A DNA stretch of 64,000 nt from Lenzites betulinus. Lineage: Eukaryota > Basidiomycota > Agaricomycetes > Polyporales > Polyporaceae. The translations under genes and the position numbers were made by a program. The DNA lies in NCBI GenBank assembly GCA_022264855.1, contig JABYQU010000005.1:744001-808000 (forward strand). Reading direction: 5' to 3'. Below, one piece after another: positions 24,365 to 35,364 of this stretch. The notes beneath the pieces were generated by a model. It was given only the letters and a program-made list of their open reading frames with translations. It did no database searches and was not told the origin of the DNA. How positions within the stretch are numbered: position 1 is the stretch's first letter; the number at the start of each line of letters is the position of its first letter.

Positions 24365-24831
24365 GGTCAGCGGTAAGCGCATAGACTATGCAGTGGTTGT
24401 CGGAAAGGCTGCGGGTGGTGGGTGCCTGACCTTTCAGTAAGATAGCGTTCGCGAATGTTCATCCTATCCATACTGAAGTACTGATAACTGCACTAGATAA
24501 CAGGATACACAATGACGTCATCCAGTTAATGGGCCTTTTGAAACCGCTGTCGTTTGCTGATAAAACGTGTGTAGCAGGACTTGAAGCTTGAGGTTCTGCG
24601 CAGTGGACATAAACAGGTTGTAAGGGTATCTTAAAGCCATTGTTCACTCCTACTATAGCCAATGTCCACGGCGAGGGCTTGGTGGACTGTACTAGCCATA
24701 TTCAACCTTTAGCCATTGGACGAACAGACACTATTGTGTTCGGCCACCATATAAATGATGACCTCTAGCGATATCCAGCACCGGAGCTTCCGCTGTCAAC
24801 TATTCCTTCTTACTTCATTCACCTGTTCGTC
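24365..24831. other. Intergenic between divergent genes
   Basis: 467 bp between the acylphosphatase start (-) and the next plus-strand start. A TATAAA is seen at 24750-24755, about 80 bp before the plus-strand ATG. Nothing else is recognised. Confidence 0.5.
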
Positions 24832-25504
24832 ATGCCTCCCTACCGCAAGGTATGAGTCTTCTACTTATATGACCTTTGGCAACGTTGCTGATCCCCGCCA
24901 CCCGCAGCCCCGTCGTTTCCTTTCCAACGCCGCTTTCTACGACAAAGCGGGTGCGATCGCTGACGGCGGCTCTCCGCAGCCCTCGCCCACCGCGTCCAGC
25001 TTCTTCTGGGACGGCGCGGGTCCGTTCGGCGGTGCCGCGGACAAGGGCGCGGAGAGCGACGAGGAGTACACGCTGACGGGGTACGGCGAGATGTCCTCGG
25101 AGAGCGCGTTCACGCTCCCGCCGTCCCCGACGCAGACGATCAAGTACCGCTACCGCGCGTACCGTCCTAAGCTGGCGCGCCTGCGCAAGCAGCGCTCGAG
25201 CGCGAGCAAGGGCCCGCTCAAGACGAAGTCGAGCGCGTACCATAACTCCGTACGTCGTGTTTTGCCCCTCGTCAGCCATCCTCGGGACGTCGCTGACGCA
25301 TTTAAGCAGGACTACGCGTCGATCCTGCATGCGTACCTCTCGGTCACTCCGGGACAATCGCCCAAGCGCGACTTCCGCGCGCTCCTGCAGAAGTGCCGCG
25401 ACTCTGTGGACGCTCTGCCGGAGAACCGCTTCGACCGCGCTAACGAGGCGTACGCCACCCCGAGAAGGGGCTATGTCGACAGGACTGACATGGGCGTCGG
25501 GTAG
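24832..25504 (+). CDS. Small basic protein of unknown function
   Basis: Model: 24832-24849, 24908-25249 and 25310-25504, 184 aa. The first exon codes only MPPYRK; the 58-nt (GTATGA...CGCAG) and 60-nt (GTACGT...AGCAG) introns are in phase 0. The second intron is open in frame, so an unspliced product is possible. Not recognised. Residues 70-110 are rich in Tyr, Arg and Lys (KYRYRAYRPKLARLRKQRSS) and could bind nucleic acid or acidic surfaces. The C-terminal 60 residues look like a small helical unit (DYASILHAYLSVTPGQSPKR, then RDFRALLQKCRDSVDALPEN). Codon use is strongly GC3-biased, as in a well-expressed gene. Confidence 0.6.
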
Positions 25505-26166
25505 ATGAGGCGCATGGGCAGTGTTGCACGCTGAGTGGTCCCCATGGATCGTATTCAAGAGTGTGGTGGGCGTCGGGTACGCTCGGCTGCGCGGCGATGG
25601 CTTGACAGTTTGACTATTGTATTTATATGATGCCTTGCGATGTACCAGTAGTATCTTCATAATATAGCACGTTGTATCCATACACATAATATCCAAGTAC
25701 TCGAAAAGCTCGCGCAGTACTTGGCTGGGGAAGAACATCAACGAAGGTAAGGAATTCGTGAGCGATTCGGATAATCGTAGGAAACGCGAGCGTCACCTAG
25801 CACGTGATAGAGTCACACGCAGCGCGTCTGGCCACCGGCGGCAACTTGAGGCTTATGCACTCTTGATCGTAGACTTACTCTACCTCATGCCAACAGAGCT
25901 AGCGATTTGTGCCTGAGGTTTGGAACTCCTTTTGATTTATTCCTTCTAGCTGACAGAAAAATCTTACAGCGTTCGCCTTTATTACACAAAACCTGGGCGC
26001 ACAATTCCTCAGTGGCAGACTTGTCACGTTATAGATCTAGAGCTACCTAGTCAGTCGCACTAACTTATCGCTGAAACATGAGATTGGAACCTTTACTGAC
26101 GCGAATACATGCTAGGTATACGCCAACGCCCAGGTGACACTTCACTAGTTCTGCAGCAGGGCAAAT
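25505..26166. other. Intergenic, 0.66 kb
   Basis: 3' flank of the small basic protein and promoter of the next gene. No gene is seen. Confidence 0.5.
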
Positions 26167-27538
26167 ATGTCTACTCCTTCTAAAGCGACCGCTCCGAGCC
26201 ACCGCCTTCTATATCGCGGTTCTCTGTCTCTATCCGACTCGTATTTACAGCTGGACGGCCTCAGCTTCTCGACCAAGGTCAACGACATCCACAGCAGTCC
26301 TGCACTACTCAACAATCCCCTTGCCCTGATGTTGGAAAGTATGCGTGGCAGGCCGCTGCACCATCTCGGGACCGTCAAGGTCAAAGAGACCTGGGTGGAC
26401 CCACCTGGAGATATATTAGTGTACGTGCGTCCGGAGGCACGCACTACGTGATACTGACGCGTACCTACAGAGATATCCATCCGGACGCCGCATTGACCAG
26501 GATATACTTTGAGAACATCTTCTGCTTGTCCCCCGTTACCTCCGCGAACAGCCGTACAGAGTACGGCGTGCGCGTAAGCCTTACGGAAAACAGTATGTCC
26601 TCCACTAGTTCCGTGAGCCAATTCCTCACGTATTCGCAGATGACCCAGACACGCCCGATCTGCTCATCTACGGCGAGCTCCGCGACGCGCCCGCTTCATC
26701 CGATCCACTTCCCTCAACTTCCTCTACCACGCCAAAGACTCTCCACCTTCTCGCCGCGCGTATCCTCCCCGGCCCTCCCCCGACGCCCACCTTCCGTATG
26801 CCCCGCCCCGACGACCCAACGCCACGCCGACCGCCACCGACTTTCAGTGCGAAGCGCAAGCGCGACGGCGCTGGTCTGCCCTTCGACCTCACGAGCACAA
26901 GCAAGCGCGCAAAAGGGGATGAGAAGGGCAAGGGCAAGGCGTCCGCGAAGGACGGCGAGGACGCCGTGCGCAAGGCGGCCGCCGAGGTCATGCTTCGAAT
27001 GCCGAAGCCCGGACGGAACGGCGCGGCGTCCTCCAGCATGCCAAACATGAAGGCGCTGGGCAAGGACGCGCGGGTGGGCGTGAAGAAGGACGTGTTCAAG
27101 GTCCCGAGCGTCCCGGTGCGGTCGGGGAGCGGACGCGCTGGCCAAGAGTCTGACGTATTTGGGGTGGTGTCTGGCGAGCCGCCGGATGTTCCGATGGGTG
27201 ACGACGGCGTCCATAAGAAGAACAAGATGGTGAGCGGGGAGTGTTGACATGTAGTGGCTGGCTTCTGACGCGTACGGAAGGCGGTGAAGCAGGCCGTCAC
27301 GAAGACCCTTGCGAAGCATGGAATCACGAAGACGCACGAAGAGTTCCATGAGATGTACCTGACGTGCTATCAGGGTGCCTCGTTTGCGATGGTAAGTCTG
27401 AACACCGTTGGCGTTGCTCTATTTTCACTGACATCCGGACAGAGACGACGAATGAAGATCGCTACTATAGATGCACCGACCATTGCCCGATTCGTGGAAG
27501 CGCACGTACAGCTGTACGTAGTCGACGCCCCGTCGTAA
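26167..27538 (+). CDS. Candidate SLD7-like replication-initiation factor
   Basis: Model: 26167-26420, 26471-26592, 26640-27229, 27281-27391, 27443-27538; 390 aa with all phases matching. The N-terminus (HRLLYRGSLSLSDSYLQLDG) and the mid-region (DTPDLLIYGELRD) look like a beta-rich domain. A long Pro/Lys-rich linker follows, with KRKRDG and SKRAKGDEKGKGK patches suggesting a nuclear protein. The C-terminal about 70 residues (KQAVTKTLAKHGITKTHEEF, then YLTCYQGASFAMRRRMK) resemble in pattern the Sld7 C-terminal helical domain that binds Sld3 during CDK/DDK-dependent origin firing. This assignment rests on remembered family pattern, not on alignment, so it is tentative. The stop lies 44 bp from the stop of the convergent cyclase gene. 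Confidence 0.5.
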
Positions 27539-27582
27539 TACTTTGTTGAGTAAATTTGTACATTATACACGCTGTATCAGTA

Positions 27583-28266
27583 TCATGGTTGCTCTGCACC
27601 CTCCCACGCTACAGCTCGTATCGGACTACCGTCACATCCCGCCAAGCTGAGTGGTAGCAGACTAACTAGCACCCGCTTCCAGCCCCTGTCCAGCAGCACA
27701 TCTAGACTAGTGAGATTCTCCACGATGATACCCCCGCTGCCCAACACGACCCGGTGCACGTCCGCGCACTCCTCATCCGCCGTGACCTTGTCCGGACTCA
27801 TCATGTCCAGTCCGAGCACCCTGACGCCTAGTTCCAGCAGCCACCGCGCCGCGTCCGCGTCAAGGAAGGGATGCCGAGGGTACGTCGGGGTGTTCCAATG
27901 GCGCGACCACCCGGTGCAGAGCAGGAGCACCCGCGCGCCATGCCGCTTGACCTCTTCCACGGCGTCCGCAAGGTCCTCCCACACGATGCGCTGGTGGCTG
28001 TCTTTCCCGCGAAGGTCGGCGACCACGGCCGGGGCAGCGGTGAGCACGGAGAGGTCGAGGCGGTCGACGGGCGTGCCGTCCTCGAAGAAATGATACGGGG
28101 CGTCGATGTGCGTGCCGGTGTGCGTGCCGAGCGCCAGGGCGTGGACGTTTGCGAGCCCGCCGTCGGCGAGGCTGAGGCACGGCGTGGCGCTGTAGCACGG
28201 GTGGCCCTGGCACGCGGGCACGGAGCCGGGGACAAGCGGGTGCGTGAGGTCTATGACGGACGTCAT
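27583..28266 (-). CDS. Cyclase-family (kynurenine formamidase-like) metal hydrolase, copy A
   Basis: Member of the cyclase/arylformamidase family (Pfam Cyclase), metal-dependent hydrolases that include kynurenine formamidase and isatin hydrolase. Intronless, 227 aa from MTSVIDLTHPLVPG. The metal-binding motif is intact: LGTHTGTHIDAPYHF. Other family marks are LLLCTGWSRHW, LGLDMMSPDK and GCDGSPIRAVAW at the C-terminus. A longer frame with an in-frame ATG at 28401 exists (adding 45 Pro-rich residues), but family members begin near IDLTHPL, so the inner ATG is preferred. The true substrate is unknown. Copy B lies just upstream on the same strand. Confidence 0.88.
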   Translation of the reverse strand: MTSVIDLTHPLVPGSVPACQGHPCYSATPCLSLADGGLANVHALALGTHTGTHIDAPYHFFEDGTPVDRLDLSVLTAAPAVVADLRGKDSHQRIVWEDLADAVEEVKRHGARVLLLCTGWSRHWNTPTYPRHPFLDADAARWLLELGVRVLGLDMMSPDKVTADEECADVHRVVLGSGGIIVENLTSLDVLLDRGWKRVLVSLLPLSLAGCDGSPIRAVAWEGAEQP

Positions 28267-28599
28267 CGTGGGGAAGTTGTGGGAGGTTTGAACAGGGGCA
28301 GGGATAGGGGTATGGCTGGTATGTGGCCTCCGAGGTTCTTGTAGGATGAGCGGTAGGCGCTGGTCATCGGGGGTGCGGTCCGCGGGCGTAGGTAAGATCA
28401 TTTGTCGCGAGGCCGTCTACGTCAATGTGCGGCACATGTGTCGCGGAAAGTGGCCACGAGACGGTGCTAATGACAGCGCTAATGAGGTTCACGGGACTCC
28501 GTGTGGGGAGGGCGAGCGCGTGCGGGTATATGCCACAGAAGTTGTGGGTCCAGATACCAGATGCGGTATCGCGGCCGGATCCAGTGCGCGTCCAAGAAT

Positions 28600-29295
28600 T
28601 TATAATGCGCGATCTTCGCCATCTGCCCTCCAAGCAAAGGCGCGTACAGGCGAGCCATCGCATCCCTTCAATTTCAGAGGCATCAGGCTCACAAGCCAGT
28701 CGCCTGTCTGGATTGCCTCTAGGTTCGTCAGGTTCTCCGCAATCAATGCGCCGGCCCCCAGGACAGCATGATGCACGCCAAAGTCCGTCGTCGAGCCGTC
28801 CACATGCGTCTCGTCGGGGCTCAGTGTGTCGACCCCGATGAGCTTGACCCCGAGGTCCAGAAGTCGCTGGGACGCGTCGTGCGTGAGGAAAGGATGGTCA
28901 AAGAATGTGGGCGATTGCCAGTACCGCGACCAGCCGGTGTGGAGGAGGACGAAGACACCATTCGGGAGCTGGGTTTTGCGGCAGATGAGTTCGGTGTATG
29001 AGGAGATATCTGCCCAGGTTATGAGCTCTCTTGAGGTCTTCTGCGTGAGGTCGACCACGACCGCGTTGCCAATAAACGCGGAGAGGGGTACTTCGTCGAT
29101 CCTGGCACCGTCCTCGACGAAATGATAGGGCGCGTCGACATGAGTGCCTGTGTGAGACCCTAGGGAGATAGCGTGTAAGTTAATTCCGTCGTTAGGAATA
29201 GTCTGTGTGGGACAGCAAGAGAAAGCGGGATCCCCAGGATATATCGGAACGTTCTCGTCGAGAGTGTAAGTGAGGTCGATGTAGGTCGGCGACAT
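28600..29295 (-). CDS. Cyclase-family (kynurenine formamidase-like) metal hydrolase, copy B
   Basis: Paralogue of the neighbouring gene: 231 aa, intronless, starting MSPTYIDLTYTLDENVPIYP. Metal-binding motif LGSHTGTHVDAPYHF is intact; VLLHTGWSRYW, LIGVDTLSPDE and GCDGSPVRAFAW match copy A closely in position. Another in-frame start (51 nt upstream, at 29346) would not be an ATG-led family N-terminus, so the ATG at 29293-29295 is used. The two copies are clearly homologous but diverged, so the duplication is not recent. The gene is divergent from glucosidase II alpha. Confidence 0.88.
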   Translation of the reverse strand: MSPTYIDLTYTLDENVPIYPGDPAFSCCPTQTIPNDGINLHAISLGSHTGTHVDAPYHFVEDGARIDEVPLSAFIGNAVVVDLTQKTSRELITWADISSYTELICRKTQLPNGVFVLLHTGWSRYWQSPTFFDHPFLTHDASQRLLDLGVKLIGVDTLSPDETHVDGSTTDFGVHHAVLGAGALIAENLTNLEAIQTGDWLVSLMPLKLKGCDGSPVRAFAWRADGEDRAL

Positions 29296-29836
29296 GATTT
29301 GATAGAGTGAATGCAATACTTCTGCTTTGCTTCTGCTGGTACACAACCTCGATTCTGTCGGCGCCTTAAACTAGGAGAATCATGCTACACCAATCCCCCC
29401 CTGCGGGAAGCCCCGATCGATACGTATGCACAACACAAACTCTCGAGTAGTACTCGCGCAGCCCACTTCCCGGCGTAGCGAAACCGTAGGAAACTGTATC
29501 TACACACTGTTCATCCGAAGTGATTTCAAGCTTAGCCTACTAACCTAACGTGACATTGATGGGGCTTCAAGCGCTGGAGCTTTAAGATCAAACGGAGTTT
29601 TATGAAGCCATACCGGAGTGTGAACACATCTGACGCTGCTTGCGCATTTCTTGACCAGATGTACAATCTTTGTCATCGGAGTTTGAAGCTTCCCGGCATT
29701 ACCGTGACGTAGCGGGCTCTGTCTACGTGTAATTCACAGCTCTTCCACCCACGGTCACTCATTCACCCCCCTCGCTGCACTCACGGATCTGATACTGGGA
29801 CGAACACAACTTTCTGGTACTTAAGACTCAGGAAGG
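29296..29836. other. Divergent promoter region (cyclase B / glucosidase II alpha)
   Basis: 541 bp between two divergent starts. No gene is seen and no clear TATA element was identified. Confidence 0.5.
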
Positions 29837-32800
29837 ATGCGCGGGTTGAGCTTTGTGCTCGTGCTGAGCGCACTTCCAGCCGCGTTGGCTGTAAAGAGCC
29901 ATGACTTCAAAACATGCTCCCAGGCTGGCTTCTGCAGGCGAGGACGTGCGCTGTCTGCGCGGTCCAAGGAGAATCCCGCTTGGAGGTCGCCATACGTGAT
30001 CGACGCGTCCAGCGTTGCTCTTTCTCTCGACCAGGCCGCATTCACCGCAGCGGTCAAGTCCGAAATCTACCCGGAAGTCAAGTTTGGCTTGGACGTGCGG
30101 ATACACGACGACGGTGTCGTTCGTGTTCGCATGGACGAAGTAGACGGGCTGAGACAACGATACAACGAGGCGGCGTCGTGGGCGTTGCTCGAGGAACCCA
30201 AGGTCAGCAATGCGATTCAGTGGACGGTAGCCAAGGACGGCGTGCGCGCGAAGTATGGACCGAAGAACAGCATCGAAGTAGCGGTCGCCTTCGAGCCATT
30301 GCGTGTTACCCTGTCGCAGAATGGGAAGGAGCAGGTTGTCTTGAACGGCCGTGGCCTCCTGCATATGGAGCACTTCCGCACGAAGGAGTCTGTAGCGAAG
30401 AGCAAGGAGGGTATCGAGCCCCCCGAGGAGGGTCTCGACACGGACGACTCGCAGACCGTCATTGCGCCGGCCCTTCCTCGGACTGCATGGTTTGAAGGCG
30501 AATCCGAAGACGATTGGTGGGAAGAGTCGTTCAACTCCTTCAAGGATAGTAAGCCTAAGGGTGGGTACTGTTGCTATCCCATAGAATCGCTTTCTAAGTA
30601 TCGCATGCAGGTCCGGAGTCTCTTTCACTGGATATTGATTTCCCCAGACACGGGCATGTCTTTGGTATTCCCCAGCACGCCACGCGTCTTTCCCTGCCCA
30701 CCACCACTGGGGAGGACGCATATTACTCGGATCCCTACCGTCTGTACAACGCCGATGTGTTTGAATACCTCGCGGATTCTACGATGTCCCTTTACGGATC
30801 AATCCCCTTCCTGCAAGCCCACTCGGCCGAGTCCACTGTTGCTGTGTTCAATGCTGTCGGTTCTGAGACGTGGATCGACATAGGACGTCCCTCCCCCAAA
30901 TCGACGACTACCCACTGGATCTCTGAGTCTGGTATTCTCGACGTCTTCATTCTTCCTGGCCCTACTCCCGCAGACATATTCGCTCAATACTCCAGACTCA
31001 CCGGTACGCCTGCGCTGCCCGCCCACTGGGCTCTGGGGTACCACCAATGCCGCTGGAATTACGTTAGCTCGGACGACGTTCGGAGCGTGCAGAAGCGCTT
31101 TGATGAAGAAGATATCCCTGTGGACGTGTTCTGGCTCGACATCGAGTACTCTGAGGACCACAAATACTTCATGTGGGACCACAAGGTATTCCCTGACCCC
31201 GTCGAGATGACCAAAGACGTCGAGGCAATCGAGCGCAAGGTTTGTTTACTCTCGGATCGTTGCAGGCACGGTACTAACCCCAGATTCGAACATGTAGATG
31301 GTTGTCATCGTGGACCCTCACTTGAAGCGGGTGGACGACTATCCTGTCTACAAGGAGGCGACCGAGCTCGACGTGATCGTCAAGCTGAAAGACGGCCAGA
31401 CTGATTATGAGGGCTGGTGCTGGAGTGGTAGCAGTGCATGGGTCGATTACTTCAACCCGAAGAGCTGGGACTGGTGGAAAGGCCTGTTCAAGGTCGAGTC
31501 ACAGAGCGGCTCGTGGCACTGGACCGAAAGCACCGTCAACACACATATCTGGAACGATATGAACGAGGTGCGTTCGTATAGTGCATGATATAGCGGCTGC
31601 TAATGAGCTGTGCTCGCTAGCCCTCGATTTTCAACGGTCCCGAGATTAGCATGCCACGCGAGAACATCCACTACGGCGGATGGGAGCACCGTGACTTGCA
31701 CAACATCAATGGAATGCTCTACGTAAGACATTTTGCTTGACATAGGAGCGTCACTCACTGACATACGACATACATCTTGTAGCACAATCTCACAGCCCAA
31801 GCGGTTAAGGAGAGGACTGACCCGCCGATGCGGCCCTTCGTGCTCACTCGTTCCTTCTTCGCCGGGTCCCAACGCTTCGGTGCCATGTGGACTGGTGACA
31901 ACCTCGGAACGTGGGAGCACATGGCTGTCGGTGTGAAGATGGTTCTTTCCCTCAACATTGGAGGCTTCAGCTTCGCCGGATGTAAGGACCCTCATTTCAC
32001 TGTTCCTTTTGTGTGTTGCTGAGCATCTGTTCACAGCCGACGTCGGTGGATTCTTCGGCAACCCTGACCCGGAGATGCTTGTACGGTGGTACGGCGTCGG
32101 TATTTTCTCCCCCTTCCTCCGCGCGCACGCCCATATCGACACCAAGCGCCGTGAGCCGTACCTGCTCGATGATCCTTATAAGAGCATCGTGCGCGACATG
32201 CTCCGTCTGCGTTACGCCATGCTCCCAGTGTGGTACACAGCGTTCCGCGAGGCTAGCGTGACAGGCCTCCCTGTCCTCCGCCCCCACTACGTCGCGTTCC
32301 CTCATGATGAGGCCGGGTTTGCGATTGACGACCAATTCTTCATCGGAAGCTCTGGCCTGCTGGTCAAACCTGTTACGCGCAAGTCAGCGACGGAGGAGAC
32401 CGTCTACCTTCCCGAGGACCAAGTATGTGTCGGCTAAAATCCTGTTACAACGGCGCTGATTGATTTGTCGTATAAAGGTCTACTACGACTACTTCAGCCA
32501 CCAGGCCTACCGTGGTGCCGCCAAGGGCAAGAACGTGACGGTGCCCGCTGAGCTGCACCAGATTCCTCTCCTAGTCCGCGGCGGCTCTATCGTCTCGACG
32601 CGCGAGCGCCCCCGTCGCTCCTCGCCGCTCATGAAGCAGGACCCCTTCACATTGCGTGTCGCGCTCGACAAGGACGGCAACGCGCGCGGCGAACTGTACC
32701 TCGACGACGGCGAGACGTATTCCCACGAGCAGGGCGCGTTCATCTGGCGCGAACTTACTGCCGAGAAGCCCGCAAAGAAGAGCAAGGGCGTACGCATCAG

Positions 32801-33101
32801 CAGCAAGGACCTCGCCGCGCAGAAGCCTGGAGAGGCCGTCGACCACGTCGCATTCGCGACATACGATAGCGGGAACGCGTTTGCGAAGAGCATCGCTGGC
32901 GTGCGCGTCGAGAAGATCGTCGTGCTCGGGCTGCCCGCGAAGCCCTCGAGTGTGGCCGCCGAGGGCGGCAAGGAGCTGCAGTGGGAGTTCACGCCCGGGG
33001 TCGCTGCGGCGGACGGGAAGGAGGGTATCGCGAGCGTGTTGGTGATCAAGGACCCGAAGCTCGGCATCGCGAATGACTGGACGGTCCTCGTCCAGGCCTG
33101 A
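29837..33101 (+). CDS. GLS2: ER alpha-glucosidase II catalytic subunit (GH31)
   Basis: Trims the two inner alpha-1,3-glucoses from N-glycans in the ER lumen, feeding glycoprotein quality control; normally pairs with a beta subunit, not seen here. Exons 29837-30560, 30611-31239, 31298-31567, 31621-31722, 31783-31981, 32037-32422, 32478-33101; 977 aa, the normal size for the family. Signal peptide [19 protein letters not shown] is followed by the family N-terminus ([13 protein letters not shown]). The catalytic (beta/alpha)8 domain holds [16 protein letters not shown], the nucleophile Asp in [14 protein letters not shown] (split by an intron after the Glu), the acid/base Asp in [10 protein letters not shown], and [11 protein letters not shown] across another intron. 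All catalytic residues are present. No ER-retention tetrapeptide is seen (ends VLVQA), as expected for the alpha subunit. Introns are 50-60 nt. Confidence 0.96.
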
Positions 33102-33340
33102 GCAGTGCGTGAAAGCCCTAGATACCTCTCGCGACTGACTCGCGCGCTTTGTTTTTGACTCTTGCACCGTCCGTGCTAATGTAATTTAAGTGCTTTGACG
33201 ACTCCAGATGTGCGGCTGCCGTCGGTGGACAATACGCCACTGGGCCGCGTGCCCGGCCACAACCAACAAAGCAAGCCCGTGCAGGGGTCGCACAATGGCG
33301 TCACGGCGCGTCCAAGCAGTGTCACGGTTGTGGTTGTGCA

Positions 33341-33347
33341 TATAAAA
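33341..33347 (+). promoter_or_regulatory. Candidate TATA box (TATAAAA)
   Basis: TATAAAA lies 60 bp before the ATG at 33401 and overlaps an earlier in-frame ATG (33347). If it is functional, transcription would begin downstream of that first ATG, favouring 33401 as the true start. Confidence 0.4.
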
Positions 33348-33400
33348 TGCCCGCATGGCAGGAGAACAAGTACCGTCTTACCATCATCTCTCTCCAGGAC

Positions 33401-34294
33401 ATGTCGTCGATCTCCAGTCATTCTGAGCTGTATATTCCGAGCATCGTAGTTACTCCGGCACTGCCGTCGAGGAACTCGTTGTCTTCCGATATGCGTGCGA
33501 CGTTGGACTCGGTAAGCCCCCTTACCACATCCCCATACCCACAGTACCTTGACGAACACGCGCATCCGCAGATCGTTGGCCCTGCAGCCACCCATCCCTC
33601 CTCTGCCTCCTACGCAGAGGACAGCGATGAGGCAAGGTGGGCATACGCTATTCCCAATCAAGGCCTCGACGAGTTCGAGCACTCGGAGGCCCCCAACGCT
33701 CCTTTTCACGCACAAGCCGCGACCGCGGAGAACCCCTTTCGTTTGGAGTTGGATTTGAAGCACGCGCGTTTCAGCGTCAACGCGCTGCTGTCCGCGTTCG
33801 AGGCGACGTGTCGCAACGTTACCGGCCGCGGAGATGTCAAAAGCATCCCCGAGGCCGACGACGCGGGCGACACCTCGAGCTCTCGCGAGCACCTGCACGC
33901 TGACCCGGAGACGAGCTCGGAGACGTACGTCGTCGTCGAGGAGGATATGGCGGGGCCCCCGGTGCCGCCGAAGGAGGAGAAACCGAAGGGCGCGGCGGAC
34001 GAGGAGGGTGTGCTTGACGCCCGCGTCGTCCGCCGCGCCCCGCTACCCGTCAGAAAAGCGAATCCGACTTGGCGCCATGCGATATACATCAGCACGCTGG
34101 TGTGGCCCGCGGAGGACGACAACCGCGGCCAGGTGTCCGGGCCCTCTGGGGCCGACACCCTGGGCGCGTTCGAGGTGACGCGGTCGAGCAAGTCGCGGTG
34201 GGCGCCGTTGTGGCTGTTTACTCGGGCCCTGGTGTCGCATCGTTTTACCGCGCGGGATGAGAAGCAGCATGGACGCTTTCACAATAGGTACTAG
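33401..34294 (+). CDS. Protein of unknown function
   Basis: 297 aa as a single exon starting MSSISSHSELYIPSIVVTP. Not recognised. The first 110 residues are Ser/Pro-rich; a helical segment follows (LDLKHARFSVNALLSAFEAT), then an acidic linker with SSETYVVVEEDMAGPPVPP (a PPVPP run could bind SH3 or WW domains), and a basic C-terminus (KSRWAPLWLFTRALVSHRFT). A sequence with perfect splice ends, GTAAG...CCCACAG at 33512-33544, is only 33 nt and open in frame; it is shorter than any other intron here and may simply be coding. Frame is open from the earlier ATG at 33347, but a TATA-like element overlaps it. Confidence 0.6.
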   Translation: MSSISSHSELYIPSIVVTPALPSRNSLSSDMRATLDSVSPLTTSPYPQYLDEHAHPQIVGPAATHPSSASYAEDSDEARWAYAIPNQGLDEFEHSEAPNAPFHAQAATAENPFRLELDLKHARFSVNALLSAFEATCRNVTGRGDVKSIPEADDAGDTSSSREHLHADPETSSETYVVVEEDMAGPPVPPKEEKPKGAADEEGVLDARVVRRAPLPVRKANPTWRHAIYISTLVWPAEDDNRGQVSGPSGADTLGAFEVTRSSKSRWAPLWLFTRALVSHRFTARDEKQHGRFHNRY

Positions 34295-35364
34295 GGACAT
34301 CTTGCTCAGGACGTTGACCGCCGGTCGGTGCGCGGAGAGCTTGTAACATGAACGTGCACATTACTATCAAAAGGGTATTGCGATTAATGTATTGAACGAG
34401 CATGAGCCTCGCCACTGCTTACCACATCTGCTGCCCACTTGTTCCCTTCTAAGACTCGGGTACACGGCCCCATCCTGTACTGAGTACTATGTATCCTTCC
34501 TTTCCATGTGGATCTCCTCACATAACCCGCATGAGTCTAAGCTGTTCAAACCCAATTTGTGTATATGCTCGGGGGTATGTACCTAGCAGGCTCACATTCA
34601 CTAGCACTGCTCAACATTCGAAGTCTAATTGTATCGGACCGCAGCCCGAACTTTCCGACTACCGCAGCATGTGCTACTTGGGCCACGCCGAGGCCTTGCC
34701 GGCGCTCTCTGTTGGCCTTAAGTACCGCGACGCCTCCTCGGGTTCTCTCCAATGGACGACCACCTTTGCAGAGGTGGCTGGTAACCCAGGGTGCTTGTAA
34801 GTTGCTGGCCTCCTTTTCCGCTGTTTCCGCTAACCTGTTACACGCGTATAGGTCCGCGACAGCCTTCATCCTGCAATGTGGGTTGATGCTGACGTATGGA
34901 TAAGCGCGACGTTGTGAGTGCTAGTAGCATTTGTGATGCGGTATATAGTCTGCTTACCCTCTGTGTCGGTGGTAATAGTCGGTGCATGTCGCCAGACGTC
35001 GGGGCCCTTTGAGAATTTGCTCATCGTGCCCGATCGGCCTTCGCGGGCCATTCCTTCAAACAAATACCCCAGGACACCCCGGTCTCAACAGAAGAGGGAG
35101 ACGTGTGAGCTTGTGTATATATAGTTTGTCAAGTGCTTTATACACGAGCTAGAGATCGACCTCCTCAGAGCGTGTTTGCAACAGCTAATTTGCGCAGAAG
35201 AGGTCATTTGAACCACAAGTTGCCGTCTCGTCCAGCTCTAGCACAGCCATGGTCTGGATGTCCTCTCAATAATTTCGTTTGTATCATGCTGGCAGCTAGA
35301 TTGCTGCTGTGAGGACTCAGGACTCGTTGGAGGATGTCGAGGGCCAAAGGTCATCAAAGCCGTG
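34295..35364. other. Intergenic, 1.1 kb between convergent genes
   Basis: No gene is supported. Holds one copy (35061-35075) of the dispersed CAAATACCCCAGGAC motif described in the findings. Confidence 0.5.
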
